Origin: Photorhabdus bodei
GTDB taxonomy: Bacteria; Pseudomonadota; Gammaproteobacteria; Enterobacterales; Enterobacteriaceae
Reading direction: 5' to 3'
Assembly: GCF_003287735.1 (NCBI RefSeq)
Contig: NZ_NSCM01000048.1
Coordinates: forward strand, 1-34,489
Length of the DNA: 34,489 nucleotides
Both the position numbers and the translations under genes were made by a program. The notes under the pieces are model-generated. The model saw only the letters and a list, made by a program, of their open reading frames with translations, was not told the DNA's origin and did no database searches. Shown piece after piece: positions 16,408 through 24,800 of this stretch (position 1 is its first letter; every line of letters starts with the position of its first letter).

Positions 16408-16992
16408 CTATTCCTTGTTCATTAACCTTATTTCTGTTGATGATATATCTAAGCGAAATAGCTTTTCTGGAATAGATTCAAATAGAAATTGATGTTCCTT
16501 TCTAATATTCATCAAATCATCAATTGTATGATATTTATTATTAAAAAAACGTCCAGCCACCAGAAATCTACAATCATTATTCTTAATTGTCATAAGAGAT
16601 TTTTTTAATCCTTCCTCACCTCCATAATAAATAGGATTATTAATTTCTTGACATAAATCAGCGCCAATGACAAAAATTGCCCCCTGGTAAATATGCGATT
16701 TTTCAGTAAAAATTTTAGCGTCACTTAAAACTATATCACCTTTCCCCTTAAATTGTCTTATCCTCTCGAAAATTTCATCGGTTGAAATGGTAAGTTTTAC
16801 CGCATTCTTGATTGACAGTTCATAATAGGGTTTTCTTTTAGTCATCGCTGTAGCGATTTCTTTTAATTCTTCATGGCCTTTATGAAGTGGATTAAAAGAA
16901 CCAGATAAAATTAAAGTATCTTTCCAGTCTATGTTTGTATTGTTAAAATCTCCGTTTCTATCAATATGTATATAATTCAATTTACCACTCAT
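16408..16992 (-). CDS. NadD/cytidylyltransferase-like nucleotidylyltransferase
   Basis: 194 residues. Rossmann-type nucleotidylyltransferase superfamily: GSFNPLHKGH (31-40) carries the HxGH signature, ISSTEIR (183-189) the ISSTxxR signature, and FVIGADL (107-113) matches the central strand of NMN adenylyltransferase-like enzymes. Such proteins join a nucleotide (AMP or CMP) to a phosphorylated substrate and release pyrophosphate. It is not the housekeeping nadD by context; within this cluster it may activate an alcohol or sugar phosphate. An N-terminal extension of about 27 residues precedes the fold. The ATG has no strong ribosome binding site, so the exact start is uncertain. A 314-bp AT-rich gap separates it from the upstream PLP enzyme, so it may have its own promoter. 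Confidence 0.82.
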   Translation of the reverse strand: MSGKLNYIHIDRNGDFNNTNIDWKDTLILSGSFNPLHKGHEELKEIATAMTKRKPYYELSIKNAVKLTISTDEIFERIRQFKGKGDIVLSDAKIFTEKSHIYQGAIFVIGADLCQEINNPIYYGGEEGLKKSLMTIKNNDCRFLVAGRFFNNKYHTIDDLMNIRKEHQFLFESIPEKLFRLDISSTEIRLMNKE

Positions 16993-17306
16993 TAAATCGA
17001 TTAGATAACGCTCATTCTTGTTAGGTATATTCGTCTATATTCTCATATGCTATTGTTATTAATTAAATTTATATCACTTCCTTATAAACCCATATATTTC
17101 TTAAGTCCTATTATTGTATTATTTACCAATAGTGATTAATGACATATTTTCATTCTTTTGAAATAAATATCAAATTAATTTTCCTAGTAATCTCCAGACC
17201 TTTTTAGCAGCAACCTGTTTTTTTTAACATTAAAAAATAAGGTACAACTATTTTACTCGCAGCTCAGCTTATTGCTAAATCACCCAAATTGCCTGAACTA
17301 TTCTCA
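16993..17306. other. AT-rich non-coding gap inside the cluster
   Basis: No ORF with a credible start is seen. An A/T-only stem (TTTTTTTTAA / TTAAAAAA around 17218-17237), closed by CCT/AGG, could fold in the mRNA after the PLP-enzyme gene. The gap probably holds the promoter for the nucleotidylyltransferase-to-GT4 part of the cluster, but no promoter can be assigned with confidence. Confidence 0.4.
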
Positions 17307-18467
17307 TTAATTATCAGTATCTTCTTTATAATTTTCCTCAGTGATTTTAACTAAAGCAGATTTTATTCTCAAAATATCTTCCTTTGTATGCGACGTATCA
17401 AGGCTAACTCGAACAGCGCCATCAGGATAAGTTCCAAATTTTTTATGAGCTAACGGCGCGCATTGTAACCCGGGACGAGTAATAATATTGTATTTGTTTT
17501 CTAGTATATAAGAGACTTCTCCGGGATGATAACCTTCTACTGTAAAAAGAATTGTTGGTAACCCGACTTTATGTTTACAAATTAATTTAACCTTTTTTAA
17601 TTGTGATAACTCATCAATAAGAGTTGTACGCAAAGTTTGTAATTGATTTTGAATATTCTCTATTCCAATTTTTTTTAAACGCCTTATAGACGCTAGCAAT
17701 GAAAGTATGCCAATAGTGTTTTGTGTTCCTGATTCATATTTGTATGGTATTCCAGTTGGTTGTGTAGTTAATCTTGATAATACACCTGTCCCTCCCTGGA
17801 TTAATTCATTATGAGAAAATCCATTATCAAGAATAAAGTACCCGCCAATACCTGATACTCCGCCTAAACTTTTGTGTCCGCTAAAAACAAGGTAATCAAT
17901 ATTACCTTTCGATAAATCAATTGTTTGTGAACCAAAAGATTGAGAACCATCAACTAAAACCATCGCACCGTATAAATGTGCCAATTTTCCTATCTCATCT
18001 ATATTACAAAATGTACCAATAGTATTAGAGCAACTATGAACCACTAATAACTTAGTTTTCTTATTCTTTAATAAAAATTCCAAATGCGATATATCAATTT
18101 CACCATCTGTCACATCGATAAATTGACTACTTACCCCAATATCTTTTAAATGGTTTATCGGTCTAAGTACTGAGTTATGTTCTAAATGGGTAGTAATGAC
18201 ATTATCACCCGGTTTAAGCGTACCTTTTATACATTCGTTGAGTGAATATGTGGCTCCTGAGTTAAAAATTACTGTCCCATGACCATTTAATTTTGTTTGT
18301 TCGATGAATTCGTGTCGGCACTCTTCAACGAGTTCCGTAATCTTTTTAGATTGTTGCGATAAAGAGCGACCTGGAGTTACCCCAAGAGTGTCCAAATACA
18401 TATTTATCATGTCCTTCACTTCTTGTGATTTTGGCCATGAGGTAGAAGCTGCATCTGCATATAACAT
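17307..18467 (-). CDS. Class V PLP enzyme, cysteine desulfurase family (SufS/Csd-like)
   Basis: 386 residues. Fold-type I PLP enzyme with H97 (LEHNS, stacks on PLP), D173 (VDGSQ), the Schiff-base lysine K199 in SGHKS, and a Cys336 in RPGLQCAP that matches the persulfide cysteine of cysteine desulfurases. The opening (YADAASTSWPK...PGR) resembles the stand-alone cysteine desulfurase family typified by EF2568 rather than housekeeping IscS or SufS. It could mobilise sulfur from cysteine, or act as a lyase or transaminase on an unusual substrate. No SufE or IscU partner is nearby. Its ATG overlaps the stop of the HIT-like gene by one base (TAATG), with GGAG upstream, so the two are translationally coupled. 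Confidence 0.87.
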   Translation of the reverse strand: MLYADAASTSWPKSQEVKDMINMYLDTLGVTPGRSLSQQSKKITELVEECRHEFIEQTKLNGHGTVIFNSGATYSLNECIKGTLKPGDNVITTHLEHNSVLRPINHLKDIGVSSQFIDVTDGEIDISHLEFLLKNKKTKLLVVHSCSNTIGTFCNIDEIGKLAHLYGAMVLVDGSQSFGSQTIDLSKGNIDYLVFSGHKSLGGVSGIGGYFILDNGFSHNELIQGGTGVLSRLTTQPTGIPYKYESGTQNTIGILSLLASIRRLKKIGIENIQNQLQTLRTTLIDELSQLKKVKLICKHKVGLPTILFTVEGYHPGEVSYILENKYNIITRPGLQCAPLAHKKFGTYPDGAVRVSLDTSHTKEDILRIKSALVKITEENYKEDTDN

Positions 18468-19123
18468 TATCCAATCTCCATATGGTTACTAAGATATAAT
18501 TTGAATTTTTTAGCAGTCGCATCCATCTCCTTTATTCCTTCATTATCTCTCCACTCAGATCTTTCAGGTACATTTAAACTATTTGCCAATACTGTTCTTA
18601 TCATTCCTCTCTCAATGAAATCTGATTCACCTATCGTAAAAATATACTTATTACCACTATCTTCAACATAGATATAGGGACCAGCCTCACCGAACATCTT
18701 AAGTTCATCCAATGAGTCTATTGTATGTATTTTAAATTGATTTCTTAACTTATTATGAAGATCAATCTCGGTAGGGAAACAACATAAATGTGCATGATAA
18801 CAGTACTTTTGATTTGGGTCCATGACGATACAACCACCGGCTCGTCCATTTTCATAGCAAAGAGGATTGCTTATATTGTAATATTCACGATAAAAATCAT
18901 TTATTATATTTTTAAACTGTTTCAGTTCTTTTATTGCTTCGTCATCATATATTTCTGCAAAGCACCGGTATCCCCCTAAATCAGTCTCACATTTATTGGT
19001 AGCAATTATTATATAGCCCTCAATTATCTGGCCTTTAGGTACGAACGCATAGAAATATTCTCCTTGTAAAAGTATTTTATCTTTTTCAAAGGAAGATTCG
19101 GGGTGGCAAAAAATACATCCCAT
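18467..19123 (-). CDS. HIT-like (histidine triad) nucleotide hydrolase/transferase-type protein
   Basis: 218 residues. It begins MGCIFCHPES with a CxxC pair common in HIT proteins. YENGRAGG (90-97) and CYHAHLCCFP (108-117) follow. The last is the histidine-triad strand: H110 and H112 are present, but the third His is Cys114. H112 corresponds to the nucleophile of HIT enzymes. The C-terminal ~100 residues are an extension with no recognised motif. HIT enzymes cleave or transfer nucleoside monophosphates, which fits a neighbour that makes nucleotidylated compounds. GAGGAG lies directly before the ATG, next to the ancestral stop of the upstream gene; its stop overlaps the PLP-enzyme start. Confidence 0.75.
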   Translation of the reverse strand: MGCIFCHPESSFEKDKILLQGEYFYAFVPKGQIIEGYIIIATNKCETDLGGYRCFAEIYDDEAIKELKQFKNIINDFYREYYNISNPLCYENGRAGGCIVMDPNQKYCYHAHLCCFPTEIDLHNKLRNQFKIHTIDSLDELKMFGEAGPYIYVEDSGNKYIFTIGESDFIERGMIRTVLANSLNVPERSEWRDNEGIKEMDATAKKFKLYLSNHMEIG

Positions 19124-19135
19124 TTTAAACTCCTC

Positions 19136-20139
19136 TTATCGTTTGTCGATTCTACTGATAAATATATCTTCATGACACAAATTGAAATCTTCTTCGGTAT
19201 GCCAGGCAATCATCATGCTAAATTTATTTATACCCGTCATCTTTCAAGTTGCCTCTTTGTTGGCTGCACTCACTCACCCCGGTCACATAGTTATCTATGC
19301 TCCCGGGGATTCGCTCCCTTGCCGTCGCGATGCATCTTGAAATCCATAGGGTATATAATACTATGTTTATTCAGTCCGCTTTGTAGCTCAGAATAAATAG
19401 GATTTGATAAGATGATTCTGCATTTTTTCCTAATAGCAAGACAAGAATCAATCACAGATATAATTGTACCGGGAGCTGTGTTTGATAAACCTATTATTTC
19501 CACCGTAGTATCATCAAAACCTAATACCGCTAATTCTTTCCCAACAGTTAACAACTTAATATCGCTGTAGCGAGGACACTGCTTTGCATAAGCAATCCAA
19601 TTGTTATTTACTTCCCTGCCGAAAAAATTGATTTTATTAATATTATCTATTTCATTAAAATCTCTCAGGTCTACATCGATTTTAGTACATCCTTCTACTA
19701 CTATTTCTGTAAAATCAAAAACGTTCACTCTGCTACAGATGTATTTTTCGAAAATCTTTGAATAACATTTGATTTTTCTTTCATCTGAGTAACAAACCGT
19801 CGCATCTACATCATTACTATATGTTTGTTTGGCATTTTCTATTATCAAAGTTGGTGATTTTACACTTTCATCTATTCCAAAATCGCTAAGCATATTAATG
19901 GATACGCGTCTGTGTTTAAGAGTGAATTCACATTTTCTTGTTATAAGAATTGACAAGCATATATCGTTTATTTTATAAAAAAATGCTTTTATCTCACTAG
20001 AAAGATTATATTCCATTTCTTTCATATTTTTCCAAATAAAATAACCTAAGCTCCCTATATCACGCTTATAAAAATTATTTATTAGGATATAATTATCTTC
20101 CGTTATATCTTCATAGTTCAGGTTTACTCCATTCTCCAT
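19136..20139 (-). pseudogene. Unknown-function gene with C-terminus displaced by an ERIC insertion
   Basis: The first gene of the cluster is not recognised. The present frame gives 282 residues, of which the last 20 (from YPMDFKMHRD on) are encoded by ERIC copy D. Removing the element and one TA copy restores a 292-residue frame that continues after HSII with NKFSMMIAWHTEEDF and ends SRIDKR, 12 bases before the HIT-like start codon. The protein is soluble-looking, Asn/Ile/Asp-rich, and has no signal peptide. It has a possible nucleotide- or substrate-binding region (ELAVLGFDDTTVEIIGLS) near 215-235. Whether the truncated form still works is unknown. An upstream GGGG eight bases from the ATG is a weak ribosome binding site. 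Confidence 0.75.
19229..19355 (-). repeat. ERIC element, copy D
   Basis: 127 bp, including TA at both ends. It shares the GCGACGGC variant with copy A. It is inserted 30 codons before the original end of the first cluster gene, between the codons for Ile-Ile and Asn-Lys, with a TA duplication. Confidence 0.93.
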
Positions 20140-20711
20140 TATTTTGCCCCGTTATTTTATATTGGCGACAATGGCTTCTCATTTTTAGTTTATATTCATT
20201 TCCAAGTATATGAATCATGAAATATTGTATTTTATGACCTGTATCATAATTTAAAGATCCAACAGGAGAAAAAACTGCGATTATTTATCCTGAAAAATTA
20301 AATTGAAGTCTTCATCAATCATGTAAGAATACGGATAAAAAGAGGTACTTTAAAGAGAATAATCTTTCATAAATTCTATGTGATGGGACTTTAAATGAAA
20401 TAATTATATTGACCAGACCCTTGAATTAAATACGATGAGCTATTTCTGCATATCGAATAATATCCCTTACATAGCTAAGGTGATTTTGCCGGTACCAAAT
20501 TCATGGAATACTTAATCATCAGTGTATATTTCGATGAGCATGAACGCTGCTTGAATCACTGTACGATCAACTATCCTGTGACTATTCCCCACCCGACTGT
20601 ACACGAAGATTCCCACTTCATTGGCTGTCGCGCTCATACTTAACAAGTCTGACACGAACCTTAGCGGGCAGAAACCACGAGTTCTGCCGCTTTTACTGAG
20701 GCAACGCCATA
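20140..20711. other. AT-rich non-coding region upstream of the cluster
   Basis: 572 bases without a supported gene. The left half (20140-20450) is very AT-rich and should hold the promoter of the minus-strand cluster. A possible -10 TACAAT on the minus strand at about 20221-20232 lacks a clear -35. No RfaH ops/JUMPstart motif is visible. The right half (20500-20711) is less AT-rich and has short open frames on both strands without ribosome binding sites, perhaps a decayed gene. Confidence 0.4.
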
Positions 20712-21011
20712 TCAAATATGGACTACGATACGTTTACCATCAGGAAGTTGAACATCAAGGCTCAACTCTCCACCTAACGCTGCAACGTAGCGTTTCAATG
20801 TTGAAAGTTTAGGGTTATTACCAGGCTGTTCTATTTTAGCAATAGTCGGTTGCTTGACTCCAAGTGCAGTTGCCAGCTCAGTTTGTGAAACATCGAGAGC
20901 CTCGCGGATCTGATAAAGCCCTATCTCCCGTTTCATTTCATCAACTTTTTTAGCAATCCTACGGCGGCTTTCAGGGCTGCGTTTTTCAAGCAATTCATCA
21001 AGTGTAGCCAT
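20712..21011 (-). CDS. XRE-family (HigA-like) antitoxin
   Basis: 99 residues. A helix-turn-helix of the lambda-repressor/XRE type occupies about 38-75 (LDVSQTELATALGVKQPTIAKIE), preceded by a helical N-terminus (EKRSPESRRRIAKKVDEM) and followed by a short beta C-terminus (SLDVQLPDGKRIVVHI). It is encoded 20 bp after the HigB-type toxin in the toxin-first order characteristic of higBA. It should bind the toxin and the operon's own promoter. The stop is followed by non-coding sequence. Confidence 0.87.
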   Translation of the reverse strand: MATLDELLEKRSPESRRRIAKKVDEMKREIGLYQIREALDVSQTELATALGVKQPTIAKIEQPGNNPKLSTLKRYVAALGGELSLDVQLPDGKRIVVHI

Positions 21012-21031
21012 ATTTCAGTTCTCTAGTTTAG

Positions 21032-21373
21032 TTAGTTCTTAAGATGCTTCTTAAACTCAGCATCAGCAAGTTTGATCATGTCCTTATAGAACCGTTTTTC
21101 ATTCAGTCCGGTTTTATTGCCAGCGCAAAGGACGATGGCATTCCGACATGGATCAAAAGCGAAGAATGCCCGTACAGGATTTCCGGCATGCTGAATACAT
21201 AACTCTTTCATATTGGGAAATTTAGAGTCATGCAGCGTATCAACGTAAGGTCTGCCTAATTGCGGGCCGTACTCTCTCAAAATTTTCAGCATAGCCAGAA
21301 TATCATCCTGTAACTCTTCACTCTGTTCGTTATACCAAGCATCAAACACTCCTGTTGTGATAACTTTCCACAT
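21032..21373 (-). CDS. RelE/HigB-like (Gp49 family) toxin
   Basis: About 113 residues from the ATG at 21373. The frame also opens at ATG 21379, but GAGAA lies at better distance from 21373. It matches phage-derived Gp49/HigB-like toxins: WKVITTGVFDAWY near the start, GRPYVDTLHDSKFPNMKELCIQHAGNPVRAFFAFDP in the core, and AGNKTGLNEKRFYKDMIKLAD at the end. These are ribosome-dependent mRNA interferases with the RelE fold. The conserved basic and aromatic residues of the core (K, R, F) are present, so it appears intact. It is followed 20 bp later by its XRE antitoxin. Confidence 0.87.
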   Translation of the reverse strand: MWKVITTGVFDAWYNEQSEELQDDILAMLKILREYGPQLGRPYVDTLHDSKFPNMKELCIQHAGNPVRAFFAFDPCRNAIVLCAGNKTGLNEKRFYKDMIKLADAEFKKHLKN

Positions 21374-21385
21374 GTTCATTTCTCA

Positions 21386-21428
21386 TAGTTTGTAAACTAC
21401 AAAACCAACATATAGCCTACTAGCTATA
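21386..21428 (-). promoter_or_regulatory. Probable HigA operator/promoter
   Basis: Two inverted repeats lie just upstream of the toxin start: TAGTTT-GT-AAACTA (21386-21399) and TATAGC-CTACTA-GCTATA (21411-21428). The second overlaps a -10-like TATAAT/TATAGC region. Paired palindromes here are typical binding sites for the XRE antitoxin of the module. Confidence 0.5.
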
Positions 21429-21754
21429 ATTGCAATCCCTCACCCTAAATTTAACTTATCACTAGTCTCTGTAGAACAAGTACGATTTCATTTAAAAAAC
21501 ACTTAATTAACAGTGCAATATAGGAAGGATATAGTAAGAAATCTCAGCGGATCTGTTCCTACATTGTATAGCTGGGTGCCAACATTGACTGTACACACCA
21601 GATGATTGTGAGGAACAAAGTCTTCAAGTGAACTCTTTTCGGAAAGAAAAATTTGAGGAGAGGATTTTTAACGTGGCGACAAGTTCCATTTTGTGAACGA
21701 AACTCGATTAAAACAGAGCGCCAAGTAAAAAATTGGCACGTTATCAAAAAGTTG
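21429..21754. other. Non-coding gap between toxin module and rpoC terminator
   Basis: 326 bases with no gene or repeat that can be supported. Short open frames here lack ribosome binding sites and resemble nothing recognised. Confidence 0.4.
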
Positions 21755-21781
21755 AAATGCCCTCCAAAAAGGAGGGCATTT
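21755..21781 (-). terminator. Rho-independent terminator of the rpoBC operon
   Basis: AAATGCCCTCC (21755-21765), loop AAAAA, GGAGGGCATTT (21771-21781): a perfect 11-bp stem starting 23 bases after the rpoC stop. On the transcript a CAACTTTTTG run follows. Confidence 0.85.
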
Positions 21782-21804
21782 AATTAGCTAGCGTGTTCTA
21801 AGAA

Positions 21805-24800
21805 TTACTTCTTATCGCCACCAAAACCGGCATTCAACAGTTCTGCCAAGTTCGCGGTAGCCTCATCGACACTCACTTGTGGTGCCTCGGCAGGCTCATT
21901 CAATTGGCGACGACGTATGCGCTCCTGATGGTAAGCATAACCGGTACCGGCAGGGATCAGACGACCGACGATGACGTTTTCTTTCAAGCCACGCAGTTCA
22001 TCACGTTTACCCGCAACCGCGGCCTCGGTCAGCACGCGGGTCGTTTCCTGGAACGATGCCGCGGAGATGAAGGATTCAGTCGCCAGAGACGCTTTGGTGA
22101 TACCCAACAGGTCACGGCCATAAGTTGCAGGCACTTTACCTTCTTGCTCCAGCTTACGGTTCGCCACTTTAACGCGGGCATATTCAACCTGTTCGCCTTC
22201 CAAGAACTCGGAACTACCTGTACTTTCAATGGTTGCTTTACGCAGCATCTGACGAACGATAACCTCAATGTGTTTATCGTTAATCTTAACCCCTTGCAGG
22301 CGGTAAACTTCCTGAACTTCGTTGGTGATGTAACGGGTAACCGCATGAACACCACGCAGGCGCAAGATGTCGTGTGGAGACTCTGGACCATCAGAGATCA
22401 CGTCACCACGTTCAACCACTTCACCTTCGAACACGTTGAGCTGACGCCATTTAGGGATCATCTCTTCGTAAGCATCACCACCATCTAATGGGGAGATAAC
22501 CAGACGGCGTTTGCCCTTGGTTTCTTTACCAAAGGAGACAATACCGCTGACTTCAGCCAGGATAGCTGGCTCTTTCGGACGACGTGCTTCGAACAAGTCA
22601 GCAACACGCGGCAGACCACCGGTAATATCTTTCGTACCGCCGGATTCCTGAGGAATACGCGCCAAGGTGTCACCCGCAGAGATGCTGACGCCATCGTCTA
22701 ACTGAACAATTGCTTTGCCTGGCAGGAAATATTGAGCAGGCATATCAGTACCTGGGATCAATACATCGTTACCCTTGGCGTCAACAATTTTCAGCGCCGG
22801 ACGCAGATCTTTACCACTACCAGTACGCTCTGCACTATCCAGAACAACCAGTGAAGATAGACCTGTTAATTCGTCAGTCTGACGGGTAATGGTCTGGCCA
22901 TCTACCATGTCAGCGAAACGGATGATACCTGATACTTCACTGACAACTGGCATGGTGTGCGGGTCCCAGTTAGCAACGGTTTCACCGCCATTAACGGTTT
23001 CGCCATCACCTTTACCCAGTACCGCACCGTAAGGCACTTTATAGCTTTCTTTAGTACGACCAAATTCGTCGATCAAACACAGTTCAGTGTTACGGGAAGT
23101 AATCACCAGTTTACCTGCGGAGTTCGTCACGGATTTAGCGTTAAACAGTTTCAGGCTACCTTTATTACGTACCTGAATGCTGGATTCGGCTGCCGCACGA
23201 GACGCCGCGCCACCGATGTGGAACGTACGCATCGTCAACTGTGTACCCGGCTCACCGATGGACTGAGCCGCAATAACACCAACCGCCTCACCTTTATTGA
23301 TGATGTGTCCGCGAGCAAGGTCACGACCATAGCAGTTAGCACAAACACCGAAGTCAGTTTCACAACTTACAACAGAACGTACTTTAATGCTGTCAACGGA
23401 GCTCTCTTCTAACAGATCACACCATTTTTCATTCAGCAAGGTGTTACGTGGAACCAGAATGTCAGCCGTACCCGGTTTTAGAACATCTTCCGCCGTCACA
23501 CGACCCAATACACGCTCGCGCAGTGGTTCTTTAACATCACCACCTTCAATAACCGGCGTCATCAGAATACCGTCGTGCGTACCACAGTCATCTTCTGTAA
23601 CAACCAAGTCTTGCGCCACGTCAACCAGACGACGAGTCAGGTAACCAGAGTTCGCCGTTTTCAGTGCGGTATCCGCCAAACCTTTACGAGCACCGTGGGT
23701 TGAAATGAAGTACTGGAGTACGTTCAAACCTTCACGGAAGTTCGCTGTAATTGGGGTTTCGATGATGGAACCGTCTGGCTTAGCCATCAAGCCACGCATA
23801 CCCGCCAACTGACGGATCTGAGCGGCAGAACCACGCGCACCAGAGTCAGCCATCATAAAGATGCTGTTGAAGGAAACTTGTTGTTCTTCCTCACCATCAC
23901 GGTTAATGACTGTTTCGGTAGACAAGTTTTCCATCATTGCCTTAGCAACACGCTCGTTTGCCGCAGCCCAGATATCGATAACTTTGTTATACCGTTCACC
24001 GGCTGTTACCAAACCAGACTGGAACTGTTCCTGAATTTCAGCAACTTCCGCTTCTGCTTCTGCAATGATCCCTGCTTTTTTCTCTGGGATGACCATGTCA
24101 TCGATCCCAACAGATGCACCTGAACGTGCAGCGTAGGCAAAGCCGGTATACATGATCTGGTCAGCAAAAATAACCGTTGGCTTCAAGCCCATCACACGGT
24201 AACAAGTGTTCAGCATTTTGGAGATAGCTTTCTTACCCAGTGGTTGGTTAACCAGGGAGTAAGGCAGACCTCTTGGTACGATCATCCACAGAATTGCACG
24301 ACCAATAGTCGTATCAACCAGACCTGTGTTGGTCGTGATATTGCCTTCACCGTCTTTCACTTCTTCAGTGATACGGACTTTAACGCGGGCATGCAGAGAA
24401 GCCAGACCTGCGCGATATACGCGTTCTGCTTCTTTAGGCCCGGTCAATACCATGCCTTCGCCTTTAGCGTTAACACAGTCACGGGTCATGTAGTACAGAC
24501 CCAGAACAACGTCCTGAGATGGAACGATGATTGGCTCACCACTCGCTGGAGACAAGATGTTGTTAGTAGACATCATCAGCGCACGCGCTTCCAGCTGGGC
24601 TTCCAGTGTCAGCGGTACGTGAACAGCCATCTGGTCACCGTCGAAGTCAGCGTTATATGCCGCACACACCAGTGGGTGCAACTGAATCGCTTTACCTTCG
24701 ATCAGAACCGGTTCGAATGCCTGAATACCCAAACGGTGAAGTGTCGGTGCACGGTTCAGCAGAACCGGGTGTTCACGAATGACTTCATCCAAGATATCCC

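Noticed and set aside
20512..20715. 67-residue minus-strand frame after the HigA-like antitoxin
   Set aside because: It opens at a TTG overlapping the antitoxin stop without a ribosome binding site and resembles nothing known; kept only as possible decayed sequence.
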